Shown one piece after another: positions 7,644 to 15,701 of a stretch of 15,701 nt of DNA. The stretch comes from Candidatus Dormiibacterota bacterium. Lineage in GTDB: Bacteria > Chloroflexota > Dormibacteria > Aeolococcales > Bog-877. The translations under genes were made by a program, and so were the position numbers. The stretch lies in assembly GCA_003132265.1 (NCBI GenBank), contig PKXE01000195.1, positions 54,917 to 70,617 of the forward strand, read 5' to 3'. The first letter of the stretch is position 1. Each line of letters opens with the position of its first letter. Below the pieces are notes generated by a model, which did not search any database, was not told the DNA's origin, and saw only the letters and a list, made by a program, of their open reading frames with translations.

Positions 7644-9020
7644 ATGACCCCTTCCTCTAGCCCGAAAGCAGTGAACCCGAGTCGGATCGCCGAGCTCACC
7701 GAGCGTGAGGAGAACTCCTTCAAGGCGGCTCGCCGCAAGTCCCTGGAGCTGGTCGAGCGCGCACGGCGGTATAGCCCCGGCGGGGTCCCGTCGTCCTTCC
7801 AGGACAGCCCTCCCTTCCCGATTTTCATCGACCGGGGCAAAGGCAGCCTGGTCTGGGACGCCGACGGCAACGAGTACGTCGACTTCCACAACGGGTTCGG
7901 CGTCAACGTGGTCGGCCATGCCCACCCGAGGATCGTCGACGCGGTCAGCCAGAGGATCGCTCATGGTTCCCATTTCGCCCAGCCGGGGGAGGATTTCGTC
8001 GTGGTCGCGGAGGAGCTCGCGAGCCGCTTTGGGCTCCCCCAGTGGCGCTTCACCAACAGTGGCACTGAGAGCACTCTCGACGCGGTCCGGCTGGCGCGCG
8101 GGTTCACCGGTCGCGAAGGCATCATGAAGATTGAGGCGACCTACCACGGCCACCACGACTCGTTGATGGTCTCGGTGGAGCCGAGTCCCGAGAAGATGGG
8201 GCCGCCGGAGGCGCCCAACGCGGTGCCTCAGAGCGAGGGGATTCCTCACGCGGTGGTGGAGCTGGTCACGGTGGTTCCCTTCAACGACCTGGCGGCCGCC
8301 GAGGCCGGATTCCAGCGCCGGCCCGGCCAGATCGCCTGCATCATCGTTGAGCCGGCGATGATGAACGTCGGGATCGTGATGCCCGAGTCGGGCTATCTGG
8401 AAGGGCTGCGGGAGCTGGCCCACCGCCACGGGGCCCTGCTGGTCTTCGACGAGGTCAAGACCGGAGTGACCATTGCCCCGGGAGGGGCGACCGACCGCTT
8501 CGGGGTGACCCCCGACATCGTCTGCCTAGCTAAGGCGATTGGCGGGGGACTGCCCTGCGGGGCCGTCGGTGGCCGCGAGGACATCATGGCCCTGATCTCC
8601 GAGGGGAGGGTCAGCCAGATGGGTACGTTCAACGGCAATGCGCTGACCATGGCCGCCTCCCGGGTCACCCTCACCGAGATCCTGACCCCGATGGCCTATG
8701 CGCACTTTGACGCCCTCGGTGAGATCCTGCAGGGTGGGCTGGACCGGATGATAGCGGACCACGAACTCCCCTTTCACGCCATCACCATGGGGGCCCGGGG
8801 CGGTCTGACCTACCGGGCCGAGCGGGTGCGCAACTACCGGGACTACCTGGAAACCGACAAGTCCATGGCGTACTTGTCCTGGCTCTTCCAATCCAACCGC
8901 GGGGTGCTCATGGCCCCCGGGGCCGAGGAGAACTGGACCGTATCGGTCCAGCACTCCGAGGGCGACGTCCAGCGTTTTGTGGACAACTTCGGGGCCCTGG
9001 CCAAAGAACTGCGGGACTGA
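7644..9020 (+). CDS. Class III PLP-dependent aminotransferase, glutamate-1-semialdehyde-aminomutase-like
   Basis: Complete 458-residue fold-type I PLP enzyme. Cofactor-site elements: Ser139-Gly140-Thr141 phosphate-binding turn, YHGHHD at 167-172 stacking on PLP, VFDEVKTG with Asp269, and Schiff-base Lys297 in CLAKAIGGGLP. The YSPGGVPSSF and WDADGNEYVDF blocks near the N-terminus and the TFNGNALTMAA segment (328-338) follow glutamate-1-semialdehyde aminomutase (HemL) architecture. The catabolic setting and a 30-40-residue N-terminal extension argue for a dedicated transaminase of this subfamily rather than haem synthesis. I chose ATG 7644 because GGAG lies 6 bases upstream; the frame stays open to a TTG at 7590 that has no good ribosome site. 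It follows the permease by 72 bases on the same strand and could deaminate the imported amine or pass amino groups within the pathway. Substrate unknown. Confidence 0.85.
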   Translation: MTPSSSPKAVNPSRIAELTEREENSFKAARRKSLELVERARRYSPGGVPSSFQDSPPFPIFIDRGKGSLVWDADGNEYVDFHNGFGVNVVGHAHPRIVDAVSQRIAHGSHFAQPGEDFVVVAEELASRFGLPQWRFTNSGTESTLDAVRLARGFTGREGIMKIEATYHGHHDSLMVSVEPSPEKMGPPEAPNAVPQSEGIPHAVVELVTVVPFNDLAAAEAGFQRRPGQIACIIVEPAMMNVGIVMPESGYLEGLRELAHRHGALLVFDEVKTGVTIAPGGATDRFGVTPDIVCLAKAIGGGLPCGAVGGREDIMALISEGRVSQMGTFNGNALTMAASRVTLTEILTPMAYAHFDALGEILQGGLDRMIADHELPFHAITMGARGGLTYRAERVRNYRDYLETDKSMAYLSWLFQSNRGVLMAPGAEENWTVSVQHSEGDVQRFVDNFGALAKELRD

Positions 9021-9021
9021 T

Positions 9022-9063
9022 GGGCCGGCCCCACCGCGCCTGAGGCGCAGGCCCTCTCGGGCC
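9022..9063. terminator. Possible bidirectional terminator between convergent genes
   Basis: The 48 bases between the aminotransferase stop and the rpoC stop hold two adjacent hairpins: GCGCC-TGA-GGCGC (9036-9048) and GGCCC-TCTC-GGGCC (9050-9063), preceded by the self-complementary GGGCCGGCCC (9022-9031). Position between convergent genes fits a terminator for both. There is no T-tract on either strand and the stems are only 5 bp, so this is a weak call. Confidence 0.35.
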
Positions 9064-9068
9064 CGCGC

Positions 9069-12000
9069 TCAGTCGATGACTTGGTCCAGGGTCGGTAGCA
9101 GCACCTCGGCGTCCTCGAATTCGTCGGAGACTTCGCCACCCTCTGGGACGGTGGACTCAGGCAGCGCCTTCCCCTCCTCCAGGTACCGCACCGCCTCCTC
9201 GCGAAGCTTGCGGTAGTAATCGAGCCCGGTCCCGGCCGGGATCAGCTTGCCGATGATCACGTTTTCCTTGAGGCCACGCAGGCGGTCCACCTTGCCGGAG
9301 ATGGCCGCTTCGGTGAGCACCCTGGTCGTCTCCTGGAAGGAGGCGGCCGAGAGCCAGCTGGCGGTGTTGAGGGCCGCCTTGATCAGGCCCAGCAGCACGG
9401 TGGCGGCGATCGCCGGCTCGCCACCCTCCGCCAGGACCTGGGCGTTGGCGTCGTCGTACTCCCACTGCGAGATGATCTCGCCCGGAAGCAGCTCGGTGTC
9501 GCCCCCAGACTCGACCCGCACCTTGCGCATCATCTGGCGGACGATCACTTCAATGTGCTTGTCGTTGATGTCCACACCCTGGGAGCGGTAGACCCGCTGG
9601 ACCTCGCGGACCAGGTAGTCCTGGACGGCCTCCCGGCCGGAGATGTAGAGCAGCTCCTGAGGACTGATGGAGCCCACCGTCAGGGCGTCACCAGCGCGCA
9701 CCTCGTCATCGTCGCCGACCCGCATCTGCGCGCCGTGGGGGATCGGATACTCCTTGACCTCTTCGTCGAGGGCCCGCACCCGAACCTCGCCGCCCGACCG
9801 GCCGACCTTGGCGTGGGTCACCCGCCCGCCAATGCGAGCGTTGACGACGTTCAGCTGACCTTCCTTGGTCCCGCGGGCCAAGAGCTGGCCCTCGCTCACC
9901 ACGGCTCCGTCGGCGACTGCCGAATCGAGCTCCATTCCCTTCTCGATGGGATGGGTGACGTCGAACTCCTCGTGGCTGACGACCCGCACCTTGCGGCCAG
10001 CGTCGCCCCGGATGACCTCGACTCGCCCGGCGGACTCGGCCAGGATGGCCTTGCCCTTGGGGATCCGGGCCTCGAACAACTCCTCGACCCGGGGCAGGCC
10101 CTGGGTGATGTCGAGACCGGCGACCCCACCGGTGTGGAAGGTTCGCATGGTGAGCTGGGTCCCGGGCTCGCCAATCGACTGGGCGGCGATCACGCCGACC
10201 GCCTCCCCGATCTCGACCAGCCTGCCGGTCGCCAGATTGCGGCCGTAGCAGTAGCGGCACACGCCACTCTTGGCGCTGCAGGTGAGCACACTGCGCACCC
10301 TGACCCGCGGCACCGCGAGCTCCGCTATCTGTCGGGCCAGCGAGTCGGTGATCTCCTCACCGCTCCCAAGCACCGTCTTGCCGTCGGGGCCGACGACATC
10401 CGCCGCCGTGATCCGCCCCGCCAGTCGCTCCATGAAAGGCTGTCCCTCCGCGCTGAGGTCGGAGAGCCAGATCCCGCCGGTGGTGCCGCAATCCTCCTCG
10501 CGAACGATCACGTCCTGGGCCACGTCCACCAACCGGCGGGTGAGATAACCCGAGTCGGCGGTCCGGAGCGCGGTGTCGGCCAGGCCCTTGCGAGCTCCGT
10601 GGGTGGAGATGAAGTACTCCAGCACCTCAAGGCCCTCCGAGAAGTTGGCCTTGATGGGCATGTCGATGATTCGCCCGGTGGGGTCGGCCATCAGGCCTCG
10701 CATCCCGGCCAGCTGCCGGATCTGCTGGTAGGTGCCTCGGGCTCCCGACTGGGACATCATCAGCACCGAGCTCAAAGGATCGAAGTGGGCCATCGTGGCC
10801 TTGGTGACCGACTCGGTCGCCTGGGTCCAGAGCTCCACCGTCTTCGCGTAGCGCTCGTCCTCGGTGATCAGGCCGCGGCGGTGTTGCAGGGCCACCTCGT
10901 CGACCGCCTTGTCAGCCGCGGCAATGATTGCCGCCTTCTCCGGGGGAGTCTTGATATCCATGGCCGAGAGGGTCACGCCCGACTTGGTGGCGAAGTCGAA
11001 GCCGAGCCGCTTGATGTCGTTGACCATCTCAGCGGTGACCTGGTTGCCGTAGAGACGGAAGCAGTCCGCCACCAGCGCCCTCAGCTCCTTGCGGTCGAAG
11101 ACCTGATTCTGGAAGACCATCGCCTGGCCCTCAGCGCCCTCGCGGACCTCCCGGCCCAGCGGCAGCACCTCGTTGAAGATGACGCGCCCCGGCGTCGTAA
11201 CCAGTGATGTGGGGGCCTCGGCGTCCTCCGAGGCGGGAACGCTCTCCACCACCCGGCGGGGAACTCGCACCTGGATCGGCTCGTGAGCCTCCAGGACGCC
11301 GGTGTTGTAGGCCAGCAACACCTCCTCGGGGGAGCTGTACCGGTGCAGCGTGTGGGGGTCTTCCACCTCCAGCGGCTTGCGCAACATCGTCAGCCAGTAG
11401 GAGCCGAGGACCATGTCCTGGGTCGGGGCCACCACCGGGTTGCCGTCGCTCGCCGAGAGGATGTTGTTGGAGGACATCATGAGGTTCTTGGCCTCGGCGA
11501 TGGCCCCGCTGAAGAGCGGTACGTGGACCGCCATCTGGTCCCCATCGAAGTCGGCATTGAAGGCGGTGCAGACCAATGGATGGATCTGGATAGCCGACCC
11601 CTCCACCAGCACCGGCATGAAGGCCTGGATGCCCAGTCGATGCAGGGTCGGCGCGCGGTTGAGGAGCACCGGGTGGTCCTGAATTACCTCGTCCAGAACG
11701 TCCCAGACCTCGGGGCGGGCACGTTCGACCATGCGCTTGGCGCTCTTGATGTTCTGGGTGAAGCCCTTCTCCACCAGCTCCCGCATCACGAACGGCTTGA
11801 ACAGCTCCAGCGCCATCCGCTTTGGTAGGCCGCACTGGTTGAGCTTGAGCTCTGGGCCGACCACGATCACCGACCGGCCGCTGTAGTCGACCCGCTTGCC
11901 GAGGAGGTTCTGGCGGAACCTCCCCTGCTTGCCCTTCAGCATGTCGCTCAACGACTTCAGCTTGCGGTTGCCGGTGCCGGTTATGGCCCGACCCCGACGG

Positions 12001-13436
12001 CCGTTGTCGATGAGCGCATCGACTGCCTCCTGAAGCATCCGCTTCTCGTTTCTGACGATGATCTCGGGGGCGCCCAGCTCCAGCAGCCTCTTCAGGCGGT
12101 TGTTGCGGTTGATCACCCTTCGGTAGAGGTCGTTGAGGTCGGAGGTGGCGAAGCGACCGCCATCCAGCTGCACCATCGGGCGCAGCTCGGGTGGGATCAC
12201 CGGCAGCACCTCCAGGATCATCCAGGTGGGGGCCGTCTGGCTGGAGCGGAAAGCCTCCACCACCCGGAGTCGCTTGATGGCCTTCTGCTTGCGCTGGCCG
12301 CTGGTGGAGAGAAGCTCTTCCCTGAGATGGGTGGCCTCCGCGGTCAGGTCGAGTGCGTCGAGCATCTCCTTGACCGCCGCTGCGCCCATGGCGGCATGGA
12401 AGACCTTCGGGAACTTCTCGATGTACTCGCGGTATTCGCTGTCGCTGAGCAGCTGACGGACCGTCAGCGCCTCCAGCTTGGTGCGAGTGTCCTCCAGCTC
12501 CGCGCGCAACGCGCCTAGCTCCACCTCGCCGGCGGATCCGCCGCCCTGCTGGCGCTCGGCCAGTTCGGCCCTCGCGGCGGCGATCTCGGACCCCGACCTT
12601 TCCCGGGCGGCGTTGAGCGCGGCATCGGACTCCGCTGAGATCTCGGTCAGCCGTGATCCCACCAGCTCTTTGAGCTGCTCTTGGTGCTCCTCAGTGAGCG
12701 GGGTCCCCTTCTTGGCGACGAGCAGCTTCTCGCTGCCGTCCTTGACCACGAAGTCGGTCGGGGCCTTGTGCCCCACGGCCGCCTCGATCCGCTCCGAGAG
12801 CTGCTCGGCGGCGGTCTCCAACTCCTGGCGCCGGGTGTCGGCCACTGCCTGGAGACCGGCCAGTTCGGCAGCGCTGGAACTCCCCAGCTCCTCAATCCGC
12901 TGCTCGCTGCTCCGAACCAACTCCTCCAACTGTTCGCCGGCAGCCTGGCGCAGCTCCTTGATGCGGTCACTCCGCTCAGGGTCGAGCGCCTCCAGCTCCT
13001 TGGTGCGGCCGTCCTCGTCGATCCGGGTGACGATGTAGTTGGCGAAGTAGAGGATCTTCTCCAGGTTGCGCGGCGACATGTCCAGCAAAAGGCCCAGGCG
13101 ACTCGGAATCCCCTTGAAGTACCAGACGTGGGAGACCGGGCTGGCCAGCCGGATGTGTCCCATCCGCTCGCGACGAACCTTGCTGCGGGTGACCTCGACC
13201 CCGCACTTGTCGCAGATGATGCCCTTGTAGCGGTACCGCTTGTACTTGCCGCAGTGGCACTCCCAGTCCTTGGTGGGACCGAAAATCTTCTCGCAGAAGA
13301 GCCCGTCCCGCTCCGGGCGGAGCGTCCGGTAGTTGATGGTCTCGGGCTTGGTCACCTCGCCGTGCGACCAGGAGAGGATCATCTCCGGGCTGGCGAGTGA
13401 AAGCTTCAGGGCATCGAAGTTCTCAAGCTTGAGCAA
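9069..13436 (-). CDS. rpoC: DNA-directed RNA polymerase subunit beta'
   Basis: Catalytic subunit of RNA polymerase, 1455 residues and complete; M. tuberculosis beta' is 1316. Visible elements: N-terminal zinc ribbon cysteines 60, 62, 75 and 78; the active-site metal motif NADFDGD at 627-633 with Asp629, 631 and 633; bridge helix around [18 protein letters not shown] (897-914); trigger loop around [20 protein letters not shown] (943-962); second zinc site Cys983, 1053, 1060 and 1063; and the conserved C-terminal block with [15 protein letters not shown] (1390-1404). Residues about 146-330 form an insertion rich in Glu, Ala, Leu and Arg, much longer than the equivalent mycobacterial coiled coil. 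The start is a TTG at 13436 with AGGAGG 10 bases upstream; the family N-terminus begins exactly there and the next Met is residue 19. It lies 97 bases downstream of rpoB in the usual rpoBC order, but a convergent catabolic gene rather than rpsL follows. Confidence 0.98.
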   Translation of the reverse strand: MLKLENFDALKLSLASPEMILSWSHGEVTKPETINYRTLRPERDGLFCEKIFGPTKDWECHCGKYKRYRYKGIICDKCGVEVTRSKVRRERMGHIRLASPVSHVWYFKGIPSRLGLLLDMSPRNLEKILYFANYIVTRIDEDGRTKELEALDPERSDRIKELRQAAGEQLEELVRSSEQRIEELGSSSAAELAGLQAVADTRRQELETAAEQLSERIEAAVGHKAPTDFVVKDGSEKLLVAKKGTPLTEEHQEQLKELVGSRLTEISAESDAALNAARERSGSEIAAARAELAERQQGGGSAGEVELGALRAELEDTRTKLEALTVRQLLSDSEYREYIEKFPKVFHAAMGAAAVKEMLDALDLTAEATHLREELLSTSGQRKQKAIKRLRVVEAFRSSQTAPTWMILEVLPVIPPELRPMVQLDGGRFATSDLNDLYRRVINRNNRLKRLLELGAPEIIVRNEKRMLQEAVDALIDNGRRGRAITGTGNRKLKSLSDMLKGKQGRFRQNLLGKRVDYSGRSVIVVGPELKLNQCGLPKRMALELFKPFVMRELVEKGFTQNIKSAKRMVERARPEVWDVLDEVIQDHPVLLNRAPTLHRLGIQAFMPVLVEGSAIQIHPLVCTAFNADFDGDQMAVHVPLFSGAIAEAKNLMMSSNNILSASDGNPVVAPTQDMVLGSYWLTMLRKPLEVEDPHTLHRYSSPEEVLLAYNTGVLEAHEPIQVRVPRRVVESVPASEDAEAPTSLVTTPGRVIFNEVLPLGREVREGAEGQAMVFQNQVFDRKELRALVADCFRLYGNQVTAEMVNDIKRLGFDFATKSGVTLSAMDIKTPPEKAAIIAAADKAVDEVALQHRRGLITEDERYAKTVELWTQATESVTKATMAHFDPLSSVLMMSQSGARGTYQQIRQLAGMRGLMADPTGRIIDMPIKANFSEGLEVLEYFISTHGARKGLADTALRTADSGYLTRRLVDVAQDVIVREEDCGTTGGIWLSDLSAEGQPFMERLAGRITAADVVGPDGKTVLGSGEEITDSLARQIAELAVPRVRVRSVLTCSAKSGVCRYCYGRNLATGRLVEIGEAVGVIAAQSIGEPGTQLTMRTFHTGGVAGLDITQGLPRVEELFEARIPKGKAILAESAGRVEVIRGDAGRKVRVVSHEEFDVTHPIEKGMELDSAVADGAVVSEGQLLARGTKEGQLNVVNARIGGRVTHAKVGRSGGEVRVRALDEEVKEYPIPHGAQMRVGDDDEVRAGDALTVGSISPQELLYISGREAVQDYLVREVQRVYRSQGVDINDKHIEVIVRQMMRKVRVESGGDTELLPGEIISQWEYDDANAQVLAEGGEPAIAATVLLGLIKAALNTASWLSAASFQETTRVLTEAAISGKVDRLRGLKENVIIGKLIPAGTGLDYYRKLREEAVRYLEEGKALPESTVPEGGEVSDEFEDAEVLLPTLDQVID
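12447..13001 (-). other. Lineage-specific insertion in the beta' clamp region
   Basis: This encodes beta' residues about 146-330, between the conserved [11 protein letters not shown] segment and [12 protein letters not shown]. Residues about 146-222 and 255-327 have the heptad-like, charged, Ala/Leu-rich composition of coiled coils. Between them residues 226-263 are different, with [16 protein letters not shown] resembling beta strands around a turn. In E. coli this site is only a short loop; in mycobacteria it is a shorter coiled coil of roughly 95 residues. Its surface position near the clamp is inferred from those relatives. Confidence 0.7.
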
Positions 13437-13446
13437 TGCTTGTCCG

Positions 13447-13452
13447 CCTCCT
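13447..13452 (-). promoter_or_regulatory. Shine-Dalgarno site of rpoC
   Basis: The minus strand reads AGGAGG, 10 bases before the TTG start of rpoC. Together with conservation of the encoded N-terminus it supports the TTG as the true start. Confidence 0.7.
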
Positions 13453-13459
13453 GGCGAAA

Positions 13460-13481
13460 GGGTGGGTGGGGGTCGGTCGGG
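13460..13481 (+). other. G-quadruplex-capable G-run cluster in the rpoB-rpoC gap
   Basis: Four G-tracts of at least three bases (13460-13462, 13464-13466, 13468-13472, 13479-13481) with loops of 1, 1 and 6 bases lie on the plus strand, the template strand for rpoBC. The pattern satisfies the usual G3+N1-7 rule. The mRNA carries the C-rich complement, so any effect would be on DNA or on elongating polymerase. Confidence 0.4.
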
Positions 13482-13490
13482 TCGGTCGGA

Positions 13491-13506
13491 GGGCCGCGCC
13501 GGGCCC
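13491..13506 (-). other. Short hairpin in the rpoB-rpoC intergenic RNA
   Basis: GGGCC and GGCCC arms enclose a 6-base loop in the intergenic transcript, about 30 bases after the rpoB stop. There is no U-tract, so read-through into rpoC is expected. It could serve as a processing site or be chance at this GC content. Confidence 0.25.
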
Positions 13507-13535
13507 CATTGGGAAGGTCGAGTTGGGGGTCACGC

Positions 13536-15701
13536 CTACCTACTGATGTCCTCGGCGTCGTCGCGCTCGTCGCGTTCCAGATTGATTCCCAGGCCCAGTG
13601 GCATGTCGGGCATGTCATCCTCCGTGAACACGATCTGCTCCTCGTTCTCGGACATGATCTCCACCCCGAGGCCGAGGCCCTCCAACTCCTTGACCAGGAC
13701 GCGGAACGATTCCGGGATCCCGGCGTCGAGAGTGTTGTCGCCTTTGACGATGGCCTCGTAGGCCTTTACCCGGCCCACGATGTCATCGGACTTGATCGTC
13801 AGAATCTCCTGGAGGATGTGGCTCGCCCCATAGGCCTCGAGTGCCCACACCTCCATCTCGCCGAAGCGCTGGCCACCGAACTGGGCCTTGCCTCCCAGCG
13901 GCTGCTGGGTGACCAAGCTGTAAGGGCCGGTGCTGCGAGCGTGGATCTTGTCCTCGACCAGATGGGCCAGCTTCATCATGTAGATGATTCCGACCGTCAC
14001 CGGCTGGTCGAAGGCCTCTCCGGAGCGGCCGTCGCGGAGCATGACCTTGCCGTCGCGGGGCAGACCCGCCCGCTCGAGCTCGTCTTCGATCTGGGCCTCG
14101 GAAGCCCCATCGAACACGGGCGTCGCCACCTTGATCCCGAGCGCCTCCGCGGCCCAACCCAGGTGGGTCTCCAGGACCTGACCCAGGTTCATTCGGCTGG
14201 GGACGCCGAGCGGATTGAGCACGATCTCAACTGGGGTTCCGTCGGGCAGGAATGGCAGGTCCTCGATCGGCAAGATGCGGGCGATAACGCCCTTGTTGCC
14301 GTGGCGGCCGGCCATCTTGTCGCCCTGGCTGATCTTCCGCTTCTGGGCGACGTAGATCCGGATCAACTCGTTGACTCCGGCCGGGAGCTCGTCCTTGTTG
14401 GAACGGCTGAACTTCTTGACGTCCACAACCACCCCGCGCTCACCGTGGGGCACCCGCAGAGAGCTGTCCCTGACCTCCTTCGCCTTCTCGCCGAAGATGG
14501 CCCGCAGGAGGCGCTCCTCGGCGGAGAGCTCGGACTCCCCCTTGGGGGTGGTCTTGCCCACCAGGATGTCGCCCGGCGCGACCTCGGCACCGACGTAGAC
14601 GATGCCCCTCTCATCGAGGTTGCGCAGGCTCTCCTCGCCGACGTTGGGGAGCTCTCGGGTCACCTCCTCGGGGCCGAGCTTGGTCTCACGGACCTCGACC
14701 TCGAACTCCTCGATGTGGATGGAGGTGTACTTGTCCTCCCGAACCACCGATTCGCTGATGAGGATGGCGTCCTCGTAGTTGTAGCCCTCCCAGGGCATGA
14801 AGGCGACCAGGACGTTCTGGCCGAGGGCCAGCTCGCCACGGTCGGTGGAGGGGCCATCAGCGAGCACAGTGCCGGCCTCGACATAGTCGCCGGGGCTGAC
14901 CACAATCCGCTGGCTGAGGCAGGTCCCCTGGTTGCTGCGCACGAACTTGTGGACCCCGTACCAGACCTCGGGGCCCTTGCCATCGGGCTTGAAGAGGATG
15001 CCTAGTCCGCTGTCCTGGCCGCTGCGCACGATCTGGACCGAGTCCGAGGTGATGTCCCGGATCGGGACGTTGACGCCGACCACCGTCCCCGCCGTCTTGG
15101 CCACGATCAACTCGCCACTGTCCTTGGCCGCGTACACCTCCATCCCGGTGCCGACCACCGGCGAGTCGGTGGTGATCAAGGGCACCGCCTGGCGCTGCAT
15201 GTTGGAGCCCATTAGGGCCCGGTTGGCGTCGTCGTGCTCCAGGAAGGGGATCATCGCGGTCGCCACCGACACGGTCTGCTTCGGCGAAATGTCCACCCAG
15301 TCCACCTCGGTCACCGGCACGTCCTTGAAGGTGTGCCTGGTCCGAGCCGGCGTGTGGGTTACCAGGAAGTCACCAGCGGTGGACACCGGCGCGTTGGCCT
15401 GGGCGACTGTGTACTTGTCCTCCTCATCCGCCGAGAGGAACTGGACCTCGGTGCTCACCCACGGCCGGATCTCGACTCGCTCGACCTTGGCCTTCTCCAG
15501 CTTCTTGACCGCGGCGGCGTCGAGCGTGGTTCCAACCTCGACTCCGGCGGCAGCCTCCTGGAGGACGCGGCCCTCGAGCAGTGCCTTGTCCCCGATCACT
15601 TCCAGGTGCCGGTAGACCCGACGGAAGGGAGTCTCAATGAAGCCGAAGTCGTTCACCCGGGCAAAGGTCGCCAGCGACCCCATCAGGCCGATGTTCGGGC
15701 C
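13536..15701 (-). CDS. rpoB: DNA-directed RNA polymerase subunit beta, 3' part; N-terminus lies beyond the right window edge
   Basis: The last 721 residues of RNA polymerase beta. The visible part opens exactly at GPNIGL, the segment that holds rifampicin-resistance cluster III (E. coli 566-571), so the main rifampicin clusters lie outside the window. Conserved landmarks, numbered from the first visible residue: [20 protein letters not shown] (151-170), [15 protein letters not shown] (302-316), [16 protein letters not shown] (456-471), the switch and clamp-anchoring block [20 protein letters not shown] (585-604), and [19 protein letters not shown] (608-626). An internal ATG at 15683 is not the start, because the frame and its conservation continue to the edge. 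Residues about 31-88 are longer than in mycobacteria or Thermus because of an insert. No large second insert (the E. coli SI2 position) is present. rpoC follows after 97 bases. Confidence 0.98.
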   Translation of the reverse strand, partial: GPNIGLMGSLATFARVNDFGFIETPFRRVYRHLEVIGDKALLEGRVLQEAAAGVEVGTTLDAAAVKKLEKAKVERVEIRPWVSTEVQFLSADEEDKYTVAQANAPVSTAGDFLVTHTPARTRHTFKDVPVTEVDWVDISPKQTVSVATAMIPFLEHDDANRALMGSNMQRQAVPLITTDSPVVGTGMEVYAAKDSGELIVAKTAGTVVGVNVPIRDITSDSVQIVRSGQDSGLGILFKPDGKGPEVWYGVHKFVRSNQGTCLSQRIVVSPGDYVEAGTVLADGPSTDRGELALGQNVLVAFMPWEGYNYEDAILISESVVREDKYTSIHIEEFEVEVRETKLGPEEVTRELPNVGEESLRNLDERGIVYVGAEVAPGDILVGKTTPKGESELSAEERLLRAIFGEKAKEVRDSSLRVPHGERGVVVDVKKFSRSNKDELPAGVNELIRIYVAQKRKISQGDKMAGRHGNKGVIARILPIEDLPFLPDGTPVEIVLNPLGVPSRMNLGQVLETHLGWAAEALGIKVATPVFDGASEAQIEDELERAGLPRDGKVMLRDGRSGEAFDQPVTVGIIYMMKLAHLVEDKIHARSTGPYSLVTQQPLGGKAQFGGQRFGEMEVWALEAYGASHILQEILTIKSDDIVGRVKAYEAIVKGDNTLDAGIPESFRVLVKELEGLGLGVEIMSENEEQIVFTEDDMPDMPLGLGINLERDERDDAEDISR
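15438..15611 (-). other. Small insert in RNA polymerase beta downstream of GPNIGL
   Basis: Between [11 protein letters not shown] and [10 protein letters not shown] this protein has about 57 residues, where M. tuberculosis and Thermus have about a dozen. The core, visible residues 42-79, runs from LEGRV to VERVEIR with VGTTLD in the middle, consistent with a small alpha/beta module. I compared with those two sequences from memory; how widespread the insert is was not checked. Confidence 0.6.

Noticed and set aside
7527..8429. 300-codon minus-strand open frame opposite the class III aminotransferase and permease end
   Set aside because: The plus strand encodes a clear PLP enzyme here; the antisense product matches nothing I recognise.
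9555..11207. 550-codon plus-strand open frame opposite rpoC
   Set aside because: It is antisense to highly conserved beta' sequence, its translation is low-complexity (rich in Gly, His, Leu, Asp, Pro) with no recognisable family. Long antisense frames are expected opposite high-GC genes.
13440..15005. 521-codon plus-strand open frame opposite rpoB and the rpoB-rpoC gap
   Set aside because: Antisense shadow of conserved beta sequence, with no recognisable domain and biased composition.
15681..15683. ATG as a possible start of a short rpoB
   Set aside because: The frame continues to the window edge and encodes the conserved GPNIGL segment, so this is an internal methionine.

Overview
The window is a gene-dense, high-GC bacterial chromosome segment with eight protein genes, two of them cut by the window edges, and no gap longer than about 125 bases. 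Base composition, the frequent GTG and TTG starts, and an RNA polymerase beta' subunit with a long coiled-coil insertion in its clamp region point to a high-GC Terrabacteria lineage (Actinomycetota, or an uncultured relative such as Dormibacterota or Chloroflexota). The lineage call is inference only. I see no tRNA, rRNA, CRISPR array, insertion sequence or phage gene.

Left part (1-5964, minus strand): four genes run in one direction with gaps of 51-69 bases and look like an operon. In transcription order they are an FAD-dependent amine oxidoreductase, a PucR-family regulator, a 4-aminobutyrate aminotransferase (gabT), and a gamma-aminobutyraldehyde dehydrogenase-like enzyme cut at the left edge. 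Middle part (6090-9020, plus strand): a 12-TM APC-family amino acid/amine permease and a second class III (glutamate-1-semialdehyde-aminomutase-like) aminotransferase diverge from this operon across a 125-base shared control region. Together these six genes form a plausible uptake and degradation unit for putrescine, GABA or a related amine: import, deamination to an aldehyde by oxidase or transaminase, oxidation to GABA, then transamination to succinate semialdehyde, probably controlled by the PucR protein. No glutamine-synthetase-like PuuA or PuuD hydrolase is present in the window.

Right part (9069-15701, minus strand): rpoC (complete, TTG start) follows rpoB (its 3' 721 codons) after a 97-base gap. 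rpoC converges on the aminotransferase gene across 48 bases that hold two short GC-rich hairpins.

The most unusual observations are in the RNA polymerase genes. Beta' carries a roughly 185-residue clamp insertion in which two coiled coils bracket a small globular segment. Beta carries an approximately 45-residue insert after its GPNIGL segment. Both inserts resemble a module that already belongs to canonical beta', which suggests reuse of one small fold at three places in the enzyme. The other oddity is the start of the FAD oxidoreductase: a well-placed ribosome-binding site and ATG lie one base out of frame with the long reading frame.
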